A DNA stretch of 32,350 bases from an uncultured Saprospiraceae bacterium (GTDB lineage: Bacteria; Bacteroidota; Bacteroidia; Chitinophagales; Saprospiraceae): assembly GCA_937929945.1 (NCBI GenBank), contig CALFUK010000071.1, forward strand, positions 1 through 32,350, read 5' to 3'. Position numbers and translations under genes: made by a program. Shown here in pieces: positions 1-8,508 of the stretch. The notes beneath the pieces are model-generated. The model saw nothing but the letters and a program-made list of their open reading frames with translations, was not told where the DNA came from and made no database searches. How positions within the stretch are numbered: the first letter of the stretch is position 1; each line of letters begins with the position of its first letter.

Positions 1-624
1 CTACCGACGGGTCTGATCGGATTAGTCTTAGCGGGGCTAGTATCAGCGATCATGTCCAGTATCAGCTCCACGCTCAATTCTGCTTCGACGCTCGTGGTGG
101 TCGACTTTGTAAAGCCAGCTCAGGGTGACATGACTGACAAAGCGACAATGAGAGCCAGCCGCATCAGTACCTTTATCTTTATGATTATCGCGGCTGTATG
201 GGCACCGCAGATCATTAATTTTGGCGGACTATGGACATACCTTCAGCAGATGTACTCCATCTTTGTGCCACCGATCATTGTCTTATTCGGCGTGGGTATC
301 TTCTATAAGCGTGGCAATGGAGACGGAGCCTTCTGGACGCTGATTTTTGGGTGTGCTCTTGGTATTTTGCTATTTGCTTTGACACTCGCAGAGATCTGGA
401 CCATTCATTACACCATTAACATTGGTATTGTGGTCTTCCTCTCGACTCTTGTGTTTATTATCGTCAGTCGCATGACTCCTCCACCGAAAAATGTGGACGC
501 GTATTTATTTAATAAATCTCTCATTAATGAGGGCAATCAGAATATGCCTTGGTATAAGGATTATCGATACCAGGCTTATGGGCTAATTGCTTTAGTTATT
601 TCGTTCTATGTGATTTTTAGTTAA
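1..624 (+). CDS. Sodium/solute symporter (SSS/SLC5 family), C-terminal part
   Basis: The frame is open from the first base of the window, so this is the 3' part of a longer gene; the ATG at 52 is internal. The visible 207 residues begin with the segment LPTGLIGLVLAGLVSAIMSS and continue with SSTLNSASTLVVVDF. That is the well-conserved SSS-family stretch with small and hydroxylated residues near the sodium site. About four hydrophobic membrane segments follow, then a short cytoplasmic tail and a final hydrophobic helix. SSS proteins are inner-membrane Na+-coupled importers of sugars, sialic acids, amino acids or similar solutes. The substrate cannot be told from this part. A converging gene follows, with a hairpin between them. 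Confidence 0.9.
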   Translation, partial: LPTGLIGLVLAGLVSAIMSSISSTLNSASTLVVVDFVKPAQGDMTDKATMRASRISTFIFMIIAAVWAPQIINFGGLWTYLQQMYSIFVPPIIVLFGVGIFYKRGNGDGAFWTLIFGCALGILLFALTLAEIWTIHYTINIGIVVFLSTLVFIIVSRMTPPPKNVDAYLFNKSLINEGNQNMPWYKDYRYQAYGLIALVISFYVIFS

Positions 625-646
625 AAATCTAATACTGAATGCAATG

Positions 647-690
647 TATCTTACAGCAGTCATGACATTACACAGCTGCTCAGTAAGATA
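647..690. terminator. Imperfect hairpin between convergent genes, possible bidirectional terminator
   Basis: The left arm is TATCTTAC then AGCAG (647-659). The right arm is CTGCT, a 2-nt bulge CA, then GTAAGATA (676-690). All 13 base pairs match, around a 16-nt loop. It lies 23 nt after the symporter stop and 42 nt before the stop of the convergent minus-strand gene. The T-tract after it is weak (TATTTTGG), so the terminator role is inferred from position and symmetry. Confidence 0.4.
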
Positions 691-731
691 TATTTTGGTC
701 TTGCTGGGAGAACCATGCAATCAGGCAATAG

Positions 732-1082
732 CTAATTTTTAAATGCTAGTATCGGCTTCTTGGTGATGATGAAAAACCAAAAAATAGGGACTATGATGAT
801 GTCTACGATAATGAAAGGTAGATCAAGTGGAAAATGGTCAGCCGTCTGAAGATAGACCATGCTGGCTAATGACATGCCGATGGTCGTCATAATGGCTGAG
901 GCGTATAGGGCCCACCTTTTTTGTTTTAATAGAAAGAGACTCAGTACCAGATAGATCACACCGAAGGCTGCTATGGGGATGGTACTTTCATACGTCCCGT
1001 GGATGAGAGGCATGATGATGTGGAGTATAGCTGAGGCACCCAGTAATAGTGCTGCGAAAGAAATGATCGGATTCAGTTTCAT
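732..1082 (-). CDS. Small hypothetical membrane protein
   Basis: A 116-residue protein made almost entirely of four hydrophobic segments, at roughly residues 6-28, 35-52, 58-78 and 87-108, separated by short polar loops. It ends in a basic tail (TKKPILAFKN). I chose the ATG at 1082; a GTG one codon upstream (1085) would add a single residue. I do not recognise the family. Nothing in it suggests an enzyme, and it is best described as a four-helix inner-membrane protein. It is monocistronic, convergent with the symporter and divergent from the phosphotransferase gene. Confidence 0.6.
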   Translation of the reverse strand: MKLNPIISFAALLLGASAILHIIMPLIHGTYESTIPIAAFGVIYLVLSLFLLKQKRWALYASAIMTTIGMSLASMVYLQTADHFPLDLPFIIVDIIIVPIFWFFIITKKPILAFKN

Positions 1083-1263
1083 CACAAAAATTTTGTCAAT
1101 ATAGTAAGCTTTCAGAGATATACGCTAAGCCTATACCGTAGATTCATGATCTTGATCAAATTTATGCAGCCTCATGTAAAGCGGATATTCTTCTAAGAAT
1201 CGCTACTTTCGACCAGGCTGAACTTTGTACGACAAGTGATGCCCAATAAATAAATTACATACT

Positions 1264-2319
1264 ATGTCGCAAGAAGTCAGAAAGGGTGAAGAGCTGCCAG
1301 AAGCTACTTTAAAAACATTTTTACACGAACATCAACTGATCACAGATATGGATAGCGAGTGGAAGGTTCATCAATATTCCACAGGATTCTCTAATCTGAC
1401 CTACCTCATTGAGATCGAAAATAAAGAGCTGGTCTTGCGCAGGCCACCGCGTGGAGCTGTGAAGCGAGGGCATGACATGGGCAGAGAATACAAAGTGCTG
1501 TCAGGACTCAATAAAGGTTTCTCCAAAGCGCCTAAGGCCTATGTCTATACAGATGATGCGGCTATCATCGGTGCCCCATTCTACCTCATGGAGAAAGTAG
1601 AGGGGATCATACTCACGAATCAAAGCGTTAAAAAAAGAGGCGTAACCGCTGAAGAATTTGGTACGATCTCTAGCAGCTGGCTAGATACTTTTGTGGAGCT
1701 TCATGCGCTTGACTATGAGGCAGTAGGGCTGGGCGACCTGGGCAGGCCAGATGGCTATGTAGAGCGTCAGGTGCGTAACTGGGGTAAGCAATACCTAGCC
1801 GCTGCCACGGATGATATACCAGAGGCCCAGCAGCTCATGGCTTGGCTCACTGAGCACCAGCCGACAGAGTATGACCACTGCCTCATTCATAATGACTATA
1901 AGTATGATAATGTCGTATTCGCCGATGACAGCTGGCAGGCCATCAGCGCGATATTAGATTGGGAGATGTGTACGCTCGGAGATCCGCTCATGGATCTGGG
2001 AGCTGCCATAGCCTATTGGATCACGGCTGAAGACGATCCTTTGATCAGGATGACCTTCCCATATCCGACAGCATTGCCTGGTAATCCCACTCGATTAGAG
2101 CTAGTCGAACAGTATGCACAAAAGAGTGGTCGGCAGGTCAATGATTTGACCTTCTACTACGCATTTGGCCTTTTCAAGAATGCCGTCATCGTCCAGCAGA
2201 TCTACTATCGATATCAGAAGGGACTGACCACCAATGAGAAATTTGCCAATCTGAATCACATCACGAAGCTCTTCTGTCAGCTGGCCTGGCAAGCGGTGCA
2301 GAGTGATCGGATAGAGTAG
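1264..2319 (+). CDS. Phosphotransferase family protein (APH fold, ACAD10/11-like)
   Basis: A 351-residue protein with the aminoglycoside-phosphotransferase/choline-kinase fold. The catalytic loop reads HNDYKYDNVVF, with H209, the base D211 and N216. The metal-binding Asp is D232 in ILDWEMCTLGDPLMDLG. The N-terminal lobe has LVLRRPPRG, which is typical of the subgroup related to the kinase part of acyl-CoA dehydrogenases ACAD10/11. Those proteins phosphorylate hydroxy-acyl substrates during fatty-acid catabolism. By homology this is a cytoplasmic small-molecule or hydroxyacyl-CoA kinase, not an antibiotic-resistance enzyme. The specific substrate is inference. It stands alone, with only 4 nt to the convergent response-regulator gene. 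Confidence 0.85.
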   Translation: MSQEVRKGEELPEATLKTFLHEHQLITDMDSEWKVHQYSTGFSNLTYLIEIENKELVLRRPPRGAVKRGHDMGREYKVLSGLNKGFSKAPKAYVYTDDAAIIGAPFYLMEKVEGIILTNQSVKKRGVTAEEFGTISSSWLDTFVELHALDYEAVGLGDLGRPDGYVERQVRNWGKQYLAAATDDIPEAQQLMAWLTEHQPTEYDHCLIHNDYKYDNVVFADDSWQAISAILDWEMCTLGDPLMDLGAAIAYWITAEDDPLIRMTFPYPTALPGNPTRLELVEQYAQKSGRQVNDLTFYYAFGLFKNAVIVQQIYYRYQKGLTTNEKFANLNHITKLFCQLAWQAVQSDRIE

Positions 2320-2323
2320 CTCC

Positions 2324-3016
2324 TTAGCTTTCCACCATAAAGCGATAGCCTGTACCACGTAAAGTGACTATCTGGATGCGATTATCTTGTGAAAAATGTG
2401 CTCTAATTTTTCGGATGTAGACATCTAAGGTACGTGAGTTGTAAAAAGAATCATCAGCCCAAACTGCCATGAGAATGTCTTGCCTCAAGACAGTTTTATT
2501 TTGATGTCTGCTGAGTAAAGTAACGATTTGGTTTTCTTTATGGGATAGCTGGATGTGCTTTTCACCATCATACAGAGTCATTTTGCTCAGTGAGAATCGG
2601 TACATATCCCCGATGGGTATTTCCTCACTCATTGATGATTCTTTCAGGTTATTCTGTGTGAGTTGCAATAGGTTTTTGATCCTCAGGATCAATTCCTTCA
2701 TGCTGAATGGTTTCTTAATGTAGTCATTGCCACCTATTTCAAAACCTTTGATGACGTCTTCGGGCTGGTCTTTTGCAGTCAAAAATAAAATGGGTATCGC
2801 CTTATTTATTTCTCTGATATTCTGAGCAATATCGAAGCCACTGAGCTTTGGAAGCATGATGTCGAGAATGCAGATATCGACTTGCTGTGATCTGAATGCA
2901 TCCATCGCGCAGCTACCATCATCGATATGTATGACCTCATACCCACGGGACTCTAGGCTTTCTTTTACGATTTTTGCTAAGAATATTTCATCCTCTACAT
3001 AGAGAACTTTAGTCAT
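2324..3016 (-). CDS. OmpR/PhoB-type response regulator
   Basis: A 230-residue two-domain regulator. The receiver domain (about 1-118) has the acidic pair E8-D9, phospho-acceptor D52 in ILDIMLP, the conserved Thr in LFLTAKD and the adjacent Lys. The C-terminal winged-helix DNA-binding domain (about 130-228) ends in the characteristic TLDVYIRKIRAHF and TLRGTGYRF motifs. Its ATG overlaps the kinase stop by 8 nt (3009-3016), so the two are translationally coupled and certainly act together. The kinase phosphorylates D52, which should activate DNA binding. The adjacent divergent GLPGLI/barrel genes are the obvious candidate targets, by position only. Confidence 0.95.
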   Translation of the reverse strand: MTKVLYVEDEIFLAKIVKESLESRGYEVIHIDDGSCAMDAFRSQQVDICILDIMLPKLSGFDIAQNIREINKAIPILFLTAKDQPEDVIKGFEIGGNDYIKKPFSMKELILRIKNLLQLTQNNLKESSMSEEIPIGDMYRFSLSKMTLYDGEKHIQLSHKENQIVTLLSRHQNKTVLRQDILMAVWADDSFYNSRTLDVYIRKIRAHFSQDNRIQIVTLRGTGYRFMVES

Positions 3017-4454
3017 GCTTTACTGATTTAGGTAGACTTATGAGGATAGTCGTGCCTTCTCCGACTTTCGAATTGACTGTGATGGTCCCTTGGTGCTGAG
3101 TTATGATCTCATTGACGTAGCTTAGACCCAAACCATAGCCTTTGACATCATGCTTGTCATTTGTGGGTACTCGGTAAAATCGATCAAAAATAGCTGGGAT
3201 GTGCTTTGCTGGAATACCGATACCTTGATCCTTTACAGAGAGTATGATGTCAGTATTTGTTTTGTCTAATTTGATGTCGATGCTTCTCTGTTTCGGACTG
3301 TACTTGATGGCATTATCCAGTAAGTTATAGATCACATTGGTGATGTGAATTTGATCTCCTGAGATGGAATGACCCTGACCGATGACCTCATAATTTACCT
3401 GGACATTGTTTTTTTCAAAATGTAATACCATAGACCTGAGAATTTCGTCTATCAGTGCTTGTAGATTCAAAGACTGTCGCTTGAGTACTGGCTTATCACT
3501 ATCAAATCTTGACATCTTCAGTACCTTATCTACGAGTAAGGTTAGTCTGTTTAATTCGTGTTTGGATATCGATAGGTATTCCTTGGTCTTTTCTGGATTT
3601 TTTATGGCATCAAAATCAGTTAGTGCTTCAATTGCCACGGCTACTGTGGATATGGGTGTCTTTAGCTCATGAGTCATATTTGACACGAATTCAGTTTTGA
3701 TTTGATTCAGCCTGAGTTGTTCGTTCCAGGAGTGATAAATCAAATAAAAAGCACCTGCCAATAGTGCGAAAAGCAAAATACTCATTATTATTTGACTCAT
3801 ATTTTGTCGAACGAGATAATATTGATACTCTGAAAAGACCGCTACACTAGAATGCGCGGATAACCTATCAAAGTCCATGTCGATAACTACTGTCTCCTGA
3901 TCTGAAGAATCCCTAGCTATAGATTTTATCAAAAAAATATGAGGAAGTCCTTTTTCGATTAATTTGTTTCGAAAGATCTGTTCGATTTCTTGAGTGAGAG
4001 ATTTAGATGGACTTAATGGTGAATCGACTTCATCCACTACGTACCAAAGAGTATCTCCAGTATGTTCGACCTTAATACTCGTATTAATATATATTGAGTC
4101 TTGAAGATTAGTTGTGGACTCCCCGCCTAAGTAAAGCTCAGACTTTAAGGTTTTGACCATTGAGTTCAGTATACTATCCTTGATGTTGACGGCTCTATCT
4201 CTATTGATATTCAAATTATTAAGATCAGAGATCCCAGTCCGTAAGTCGAAAACCTCAATGACGTTCATTAAGGTGGAGTCTAGCTTTTCTCCGTAGGCTA
4301 ACTTGGCTTGAGTGTTTAAATCCTCCTTTAGTTGTTGCTTGCTTCTCTGGTAATTATCATAATTCCAGTAACAGAAGAAACAAGCTAATAGACCCAAACT
4401 GAGGTATCCTAGGGATCTGTAGAAAAATAAGCGATTAGCATGAGTGATTTGCAC
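3009..4454 (-). CDS. Membrane sensor histidine kinase
   Basis: A 481-residue kinase starting at GTG; no earlier or nearby ATG fits. Membrane helix 1 is at about 13-28. A periplasmic sensor region of unrecognised fold spans about 30-220, and membrane helix 2 about 222-240. A short linker without a clear HAMP domain leads to the HisKA domain, with H262 in SNMTHELKTPIS. The HATPase domain carries the N box (NVIYNLLDNAIKYSP), the G1 box (VKDQGIGIP) and the G2 box (GYGLGLSYV), so it looks fully active. The overall layout resembles Bacteroidota RprX-like kinases. It is cotranscribed with the response regulator. The periplasmic domain suggests an envelope signal, consistent with the neighbouring outer-membrane genes. 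Confidence 0.93.
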   Translation of the reverse strand: MQITHANRLFFYRSLGYLSLGLLACFFCYWNYDNYQRSKQQLKEDLNTQAKLAYGEKLDSTLMNVIEVFDLRTGISDLNNLNINRDRAVNIKDSILNSMVKTLKSELYLGGESTTNLQDSIYINTSIKVEHTGDTLWYVVDEVDSPLSPSKSLTQEIEQIFRNKLIEKGLPHIFLIKSIARDSSDQETVVIDMDFDRLSAHSSVAVFSEYQYYLVRQNMSQIIMSILLFALLAGAFYLIYHSWNEQLRLNQIKTEFVSNMTHELKTPISTVAVAIEALTDFDAIKNPEKTKEYLSISKHELNRLTLLVDKVLKMSRFDSDKPVLKRQSLNLQALIDEILRSMVLHFEKNNVQVNYEVIGQGHSISGDQIHITNVIYNLLDNAIKYSPKQRSIDIKLDKTNTDIILSVKDQGIGIPAKHIPAIFDRFYRVPTNDKHDVKGYGLGLSYVNEIITQHQGTITVNSKVGEGTTILISLPKSVKHD

Positions 4455-4672
4455 AGTATAAAGATAGACTAAATGTGTCGTGCCTATTCTATGCCTTAAC
4501 CTTAATTAACCTAACATACATTTAGATTAACTCTATGTTGCGAACTCTCTTCATAGTTTTGAGTCGATAGAAAACATTACACATCGCCTATGATACAGAT
4601 AGTTAAGTTGCTTCAGTCTATGATGAAATTTAATTGTTTGCCCTTAGGTATTTTACTTTAACATAAAAATTC

Positions 4673-5422
4673 ATGAGATACTTTATAACTGTATTCTTTC
4701 TTCTTATTACGATCCTTCTCATTGGTCAAGACTCAGGCAGAATAACTTATGCTATAAGCGAAAAATTAGACATTGATATTGATGAAAATATGATGCCAGG
4801 TATCGATTTAAAGGCCTTGATTCCCTCATCTAGATCATCTATTATGACATTGAGCTTCAATCCAGAACAATCCATTTATGCCAGTACTGATCAAGAAGAC
4901 GTAGCAGACTCCGAAATGGAAAGCGATGATGGCTCAGTGAAAATGACCATCAGTTATGGAGATGAAATACCAGAAAAATTATATACGGATTTACTATCTA
5001 AGGAGACCATTCACCAGCAAGGATTTATGAATCGGGCATTCAGAGTGAGCAGTGAGCAAATTCCTTATAAGTGGAAGGTGACTACTGAGAAAATCAAGTA
5101 CTTAGACTATGAATGTATCAAGGCAACTACAGTTAATAAGGATGATGAAATTGTGGTTGCATGGTTCACGCCGCAGATTCCAAGCTCAATTGGACCAGCT
5201 GGTTTTCATGGTCTTCCAGGTGCTATTCTGATGGCTTCGGTAGGAGAAACTAAGAAGGAGATTAAAGCAACCCAAATTTCCATAGGTGATTTAGATTTAC
5301 CCATTGTCGTGCCCAGTGAAGGTCAACTGATGAGTCAAGAAGAATTTGAAAAAGTAGTCACTGATAAAAGGAAGGAAATGGAGTCTAGTAATGGAGGAAG
5401 TTATTTGATTATCAGAAATTAG
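4673..5422 (+). CDS. GLPGLI family protein
   Basis: A 249-residue exported protein. An N-terminal hydrophobic segment (about 3-18, ending near LLIGQ) looks like a signal peptide. The family hallmark is present as GFHGLPGAILMAS, with G180-L181-P182-G183 and 'AI' in place of 'LI'. GLPGLI proteins are restricted largely to Bacteroidota. They typically sit next to genes for TonB-receptor-like barrels, exactly as here (95 nt upstream of one). Their biochemical role is unknown; an envelope location is expected. The gene is divergent from the two-component system across a 218-nt spacer that must hold both promoters. Confidence 0.88.
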   Translation: MRYFITVFFLLITILLIGQDSGRITYAISEKLDIDIDENMMPGIDLKALIPSSRSSIMTLSFNPEQSIYASTDQEDVADSEMESDDGSVKMTISYGDEIPEKLYTDLLSKETIHQQGFMNRAFRVSSEQIPYKWKVTTEKIKYLDYECIKATTVNKDDEIVVAWFTPQIPSSIGPAGFHGLPGAILMASVGETKKEIKATQISIGDLDLPIVVPSEGQLMSQEEFEKVVTDKRKEMESSNGGSYLIIRN

Positions 5423-5517
5423 GAATGATGCTATACTAGTCATCTCTTAGTGACCAGGAAGATGCTTGTATCGATCCATTAAAGGAATGGCAGCAGCCAA
5501 TTAATTTTTAAAATTCA

Positions 5518-8253
5518 ATGGGACTTAAAAAAGCTTTTCTATTAATTGCACTGCTGAGTTTTGCGGCCGTTCTTTTGGGTCAGCAGACTATCTCTGGCAA
5601 AATCACTGATAAGACTGAACAAGCGCTTTACGGAACTACTATTATTTTATTAGAGCCTCAGGATTCTACCATGGTATCATTTGGTCTGTCTGATGAAAAT
5701 GGTATGTATAGGCTTGATAATGTACCATCTGGTAGTTACGTGATTCAGTTGAGCTATGTCGGTTTTGAGAGTCAGATGATACCTCTTTTCGTGAATGAGG
5801 TAGATCTCGAACTGAAACCTATTAGAATGGTAGAGGCTACTAAAATACTGCAGGAGGTCACTATTCAAGCAGAGCACATACCTCTGGGCATCATTGGAGA
5901 TACCATCAATTATAATACAGCAGCATTCAGGACTAGAGAAGGGGCTAGTGTAGAAGATTTGCTTAAGAAATTGCCTGGTATTGAGGTAAGTCGATCAGGA
6001 CAGATCAAAGCACAAGGAGAGGTAGTAGAGCAAGTCTTAGTGGATGGTAAGGAGTTTTTTGGCTCTGATCCTCTAATTGCGACTAAAAATTTGGAAGCTG
6101 AAGCGATTGATAAGGTGCAAGTCTTTGATAAACAATCAGATATAGCAGAATTCACTGGAATAGATGATGGTCAAGAAGAGAAGACCATCAATCTTAAGCT
6201 TAAAGAAGATTATAAACAAGGAGGCTTTGGTAAGGTAGAGGCTCAAAAGGGAAGTGCAAAAACCATGCTTGGAAAAGCGAATTATAATCGATTCAGTCCT
6301 CAGATGCAGGCTTCAATTATAGCTAGCACCAACAATATAAATCAGCGTTCTTTTAATTCTAACGAGTATATCAGCTTCATGGGAGGGCTGGGAAATGCTA
6401 TATCCTCAGGCGGATTGACTGGGCCTAACTCTTTCCTTGGACAATCTGATGTTGCTGAGGGTATCTATGATCGTCAGGCCATAGGCGCTAATTTGAACTA
6501 TGATTTTAGTCAAAAGCTAAAATTTTCTGGTCATTATTTCTATAATGATTTAAAGACTGATCTGACTAAAATGACCAAAGGAGAGAATTTTAATTTGAAC
6601 CAAAATTTTACGAACCATGACATGTTGATGATGAGATCATCACGTGATAATCAAAGATTAAATACCAAGCTGATCTATAAAATTAACCCTTTTAATGAGG
6701 TGGTAATCAAGGCTACTGGACAGTATGTCTTTCTTCGAGAGAATCAGCAGAGCGAAACAGAATACAGAAGTAATAGCGTATTGTTATCACAATCAGAATT
6801 TGATCAACACGCTGTCAGAACACAGTATGCTTTTGATTCGTCAGTTCAATACAAAAAGCGTCTAAATGCTAATGGCAGAAATTGGATTAATCAGATCAAA
6901 ATTAAAAGTGGCTTAGAAAGGGAGGATATCATTTTGAAAAATCGGTTAGTGTCAAATAGCTTCATGTCCGAGCTATTTCAAAATCAAATCTTTGATACAG
7001 ACCACTCAGAAATAATGCTGACAAGCCACTACACAGAACCGTTATCTCAAAAAAAATACCTTGGTGTATCATATGCTTTCCTACAGAGCCAAGAGCAGCC
7101 AGCCAGAGATTTTATAGATGTTACTGACATTGGGCTGCAACGGAATACTGAACTGAGTACCAGCTATGAGAACCGACTCAGCTATCATAGAATCGCGGCA
7201 AGCCTGAGAAAGAATACCAAAAAGACCAAAGCCAGCTTTAGCATAGCGACACAGCTGACGAGCCTGTCAGGAATGTTAGCTCAAACATTGCAATCGACTT
7301 ATCGTTCTTATCAGAATCTCCTGCCTTCTGCAAACATCAATCACAAAATTAGTCGGTCCAAGAAAATCGAGCTGTCCTATCGCACTCAGATCAATGCTCC
7401 CACGCTGAGTCAATTAATGCCTATTGAAAATAATATAAATCCAAATTTACTATACGTGGGAAATGTAAATTTGAATCCAGAATATAGTCATCAGCTTTCA
7501 TTCTCTTACCATGCCTTTGATCAGTTTAACTCGTCTAACACTTCAGTATATGTGAATCTGCAAAAGACCGGTAATAGAATCATCAATAAAACGACTTTTA
7601 ATGATATCCTTAGCAGAATCATTACACCGATCAATGTAGATCACTATCAGTATGCTAAGGCTATTGCATCCTATACGTCTCCCCTGCGACCACTGAAAAT
7701 TAATGTTCGTGTCAATCTTGATCTGCAGGCTCTTCAATACGAAAATTTTATTGATGATGTGAAAAACAATGTTGGCGAGAATAAAGCAAATTTGAGTCTC
7801 AGAATCGACAATAGGCATAAGGATTTGATAGATATTTCAGCTGGTTTTAAGATGAATTTCACCAAACGTGTCTATTCGCTCAACCAGGAATTTAACCAAG
7901 ACTTTGTCAATTATGATTGGTTTATTGAAGGAAATATTTTTATAGGTCCAAAGACAACTCTGACAACTTCTTTTGATCATAAGTCTTATTCAGGTGAATT
8001 TTTTTCTGAGTCTCGATCATTTAATATTTGGAATGTCGAATTTTCCCAGCGCTTTCTTCAGAGCCGCATCAATGTGAAGCTGATCGCTAGAGATCTGCTG
8101 AATCAGAACCAGGGCCTTACAAGATTCGGAAGTGAAAATTCATTGAGCCAATCTAATTTTAATACACTATCTAGGTACTTTATGGCAGGCCTAAGCTATA
8201 AGCTGGGGAAGACGAGAAACAAGGATACTCTTTCTATCCAGTTTGACGAATGA
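5518..8253 (+). CDS. Outer-membrane beta-barrel protein, TonB-receptor-like, with carboxypeptidase-regulatory-like domain
   Basis: A 911-residue outer-membrane protein. A signal peptide (about 1-22) precedes a carboxypeptidase-regulatory-like beta-sandwich (about 24-105, QQTISGKITDKTEQALYGTT onward). A plug-like region follows at about 118-230, with EDLLKKLPGIEV and VLVDGKEFFG. The rest is a long barrel with alternating aromatic/polar strands typical of the 'outer membrane protein beta-barrel' (OMP_b-brl) family. It resembles SusC/TonB receptors, but I see no clear TonB box and the family is often non-classical. It probably forms a unit with the upstream GLPGLI gene. Function could be uptake, surface sensing or envelope maintenance; the substrate is unknown. 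Confidence 0.88.
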   Translation: MGLKKAFLLIALLSFAAVLLGQQTISGKITDKTEQALYGTTIILLEPQDSTMVSFGLSDENGMYRLDNVPSGSYVIQLSYVGFESQMIPLFVNEVDLELKPIRMVEATKILQEVTIQAEHIPLGIIGDTINYNTAAFRTREGASVEDLLKKLPGIEVSRSGQIKAQGEVVEQVLVDGKEFFGSDPLIATKNLEAEAIDKVQVFDKQSDIAEFTGIDDGQEEKTINLKLKEDYKQGGFGKVEAQKGSAKTMLGKANYNRFSPQMQASIIASTNNINQRSFNSNEYISFMGGLGNAISSGGLTGPNSFLGQSDVAEGIYDRQAIGANLNYDFSQKLKFSGHYFYNDLKTDLTKMTKGENFNLNQNFTNHDMLMMRSSRDNQRLNTKLIYKINPFNEVVIKATGQYVFLRENQQSETEYRSNSVLLSQSEFDQHAVRTQYAFDSSVQYKKRLNANGRNWINQIKIKSGLEREDIILKNRLVSNSFMSELFQNQIFDTDHSEIMLTSHYTEPLSQKKYLGVSYAFLQSQEQPARDFIDVTDIGLQRNTELSTSYENRLSYHRIAASLRKNTKKTKASFSIATQLTSLSGMLAQTLQSTYRSYQNLLPSANINHKISRSKKIELSYRTQINAPTLSQLMPIENNINPNLLYVGNVNLNPEYSHQLSFSYHAFDQFNSSNTSVYVNLQKTGNRIINKTTFNDILSRIITPINVDHYQYAKAIASYTSPLRPLKINVRVNLDLQALQYENFIDDVKNNVGENKANLSLRIDNRHKDLIDISAGFKMNFTKRVYSLNQEFNQDFVNYDWFIEGNIFIGPKTTLTTSFDHKSYSGEFFSESRSFNIWNVEFSQRFLQSRINVKLIARDLLNQNQGLTRFGSENSLSQSNFNTLSRYFMAGLSYKLGKTRNKDTLSIQFDE

Positions 8254-8480
8254 TTTGATAGTCCTTGATAATTGTCCTCAGTATAAACTAGACTTTAAGA
8301 ATCACATCCTTTAAGTCATTACCATACGGCATATAGGGCCATGTCCTCAGGATTAATCTCTAGCATGAGTCATGTCTATAGCTTTTCGGGAATAAATGTA
8401 CCATTCCCTTGTATTTTATCACGGTTTGTCAATTTTAGCAATGATCTGGAGCTTGTCACAAGCAGAGATTGAGAAAGAAG

Positions 8481-8499
8481 GAGCTGACAGCTCATTTTT
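8481..8499. terminator. Short GC-containing hairpin between convergent genes
   Basis: GAGCT-GAC-AGCTC (8481-8493) is a perfect 5-bp stem followed by ATTTTT on the plus strand. On the minus strand it begins 16 nt past the protease stop and is preceded by a second small palindrome (ATTTTT-G-AAAAAT). It sits at the protease end of the 255-nt convergent spacer. The stem is short, so the terminator call is tentative. Confidence 0.35.
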
Positions 8500-8508
8500 C
8501 AAAAATCA

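Noticed and set aside
2101-2358. 85-codon minus-strand frame at the end of the phosphotransferase gene
   Set aside because: It overlaps the conserved phosphotransferase C-terminus and the start of the response-regulator stop region, with no family resemblance.
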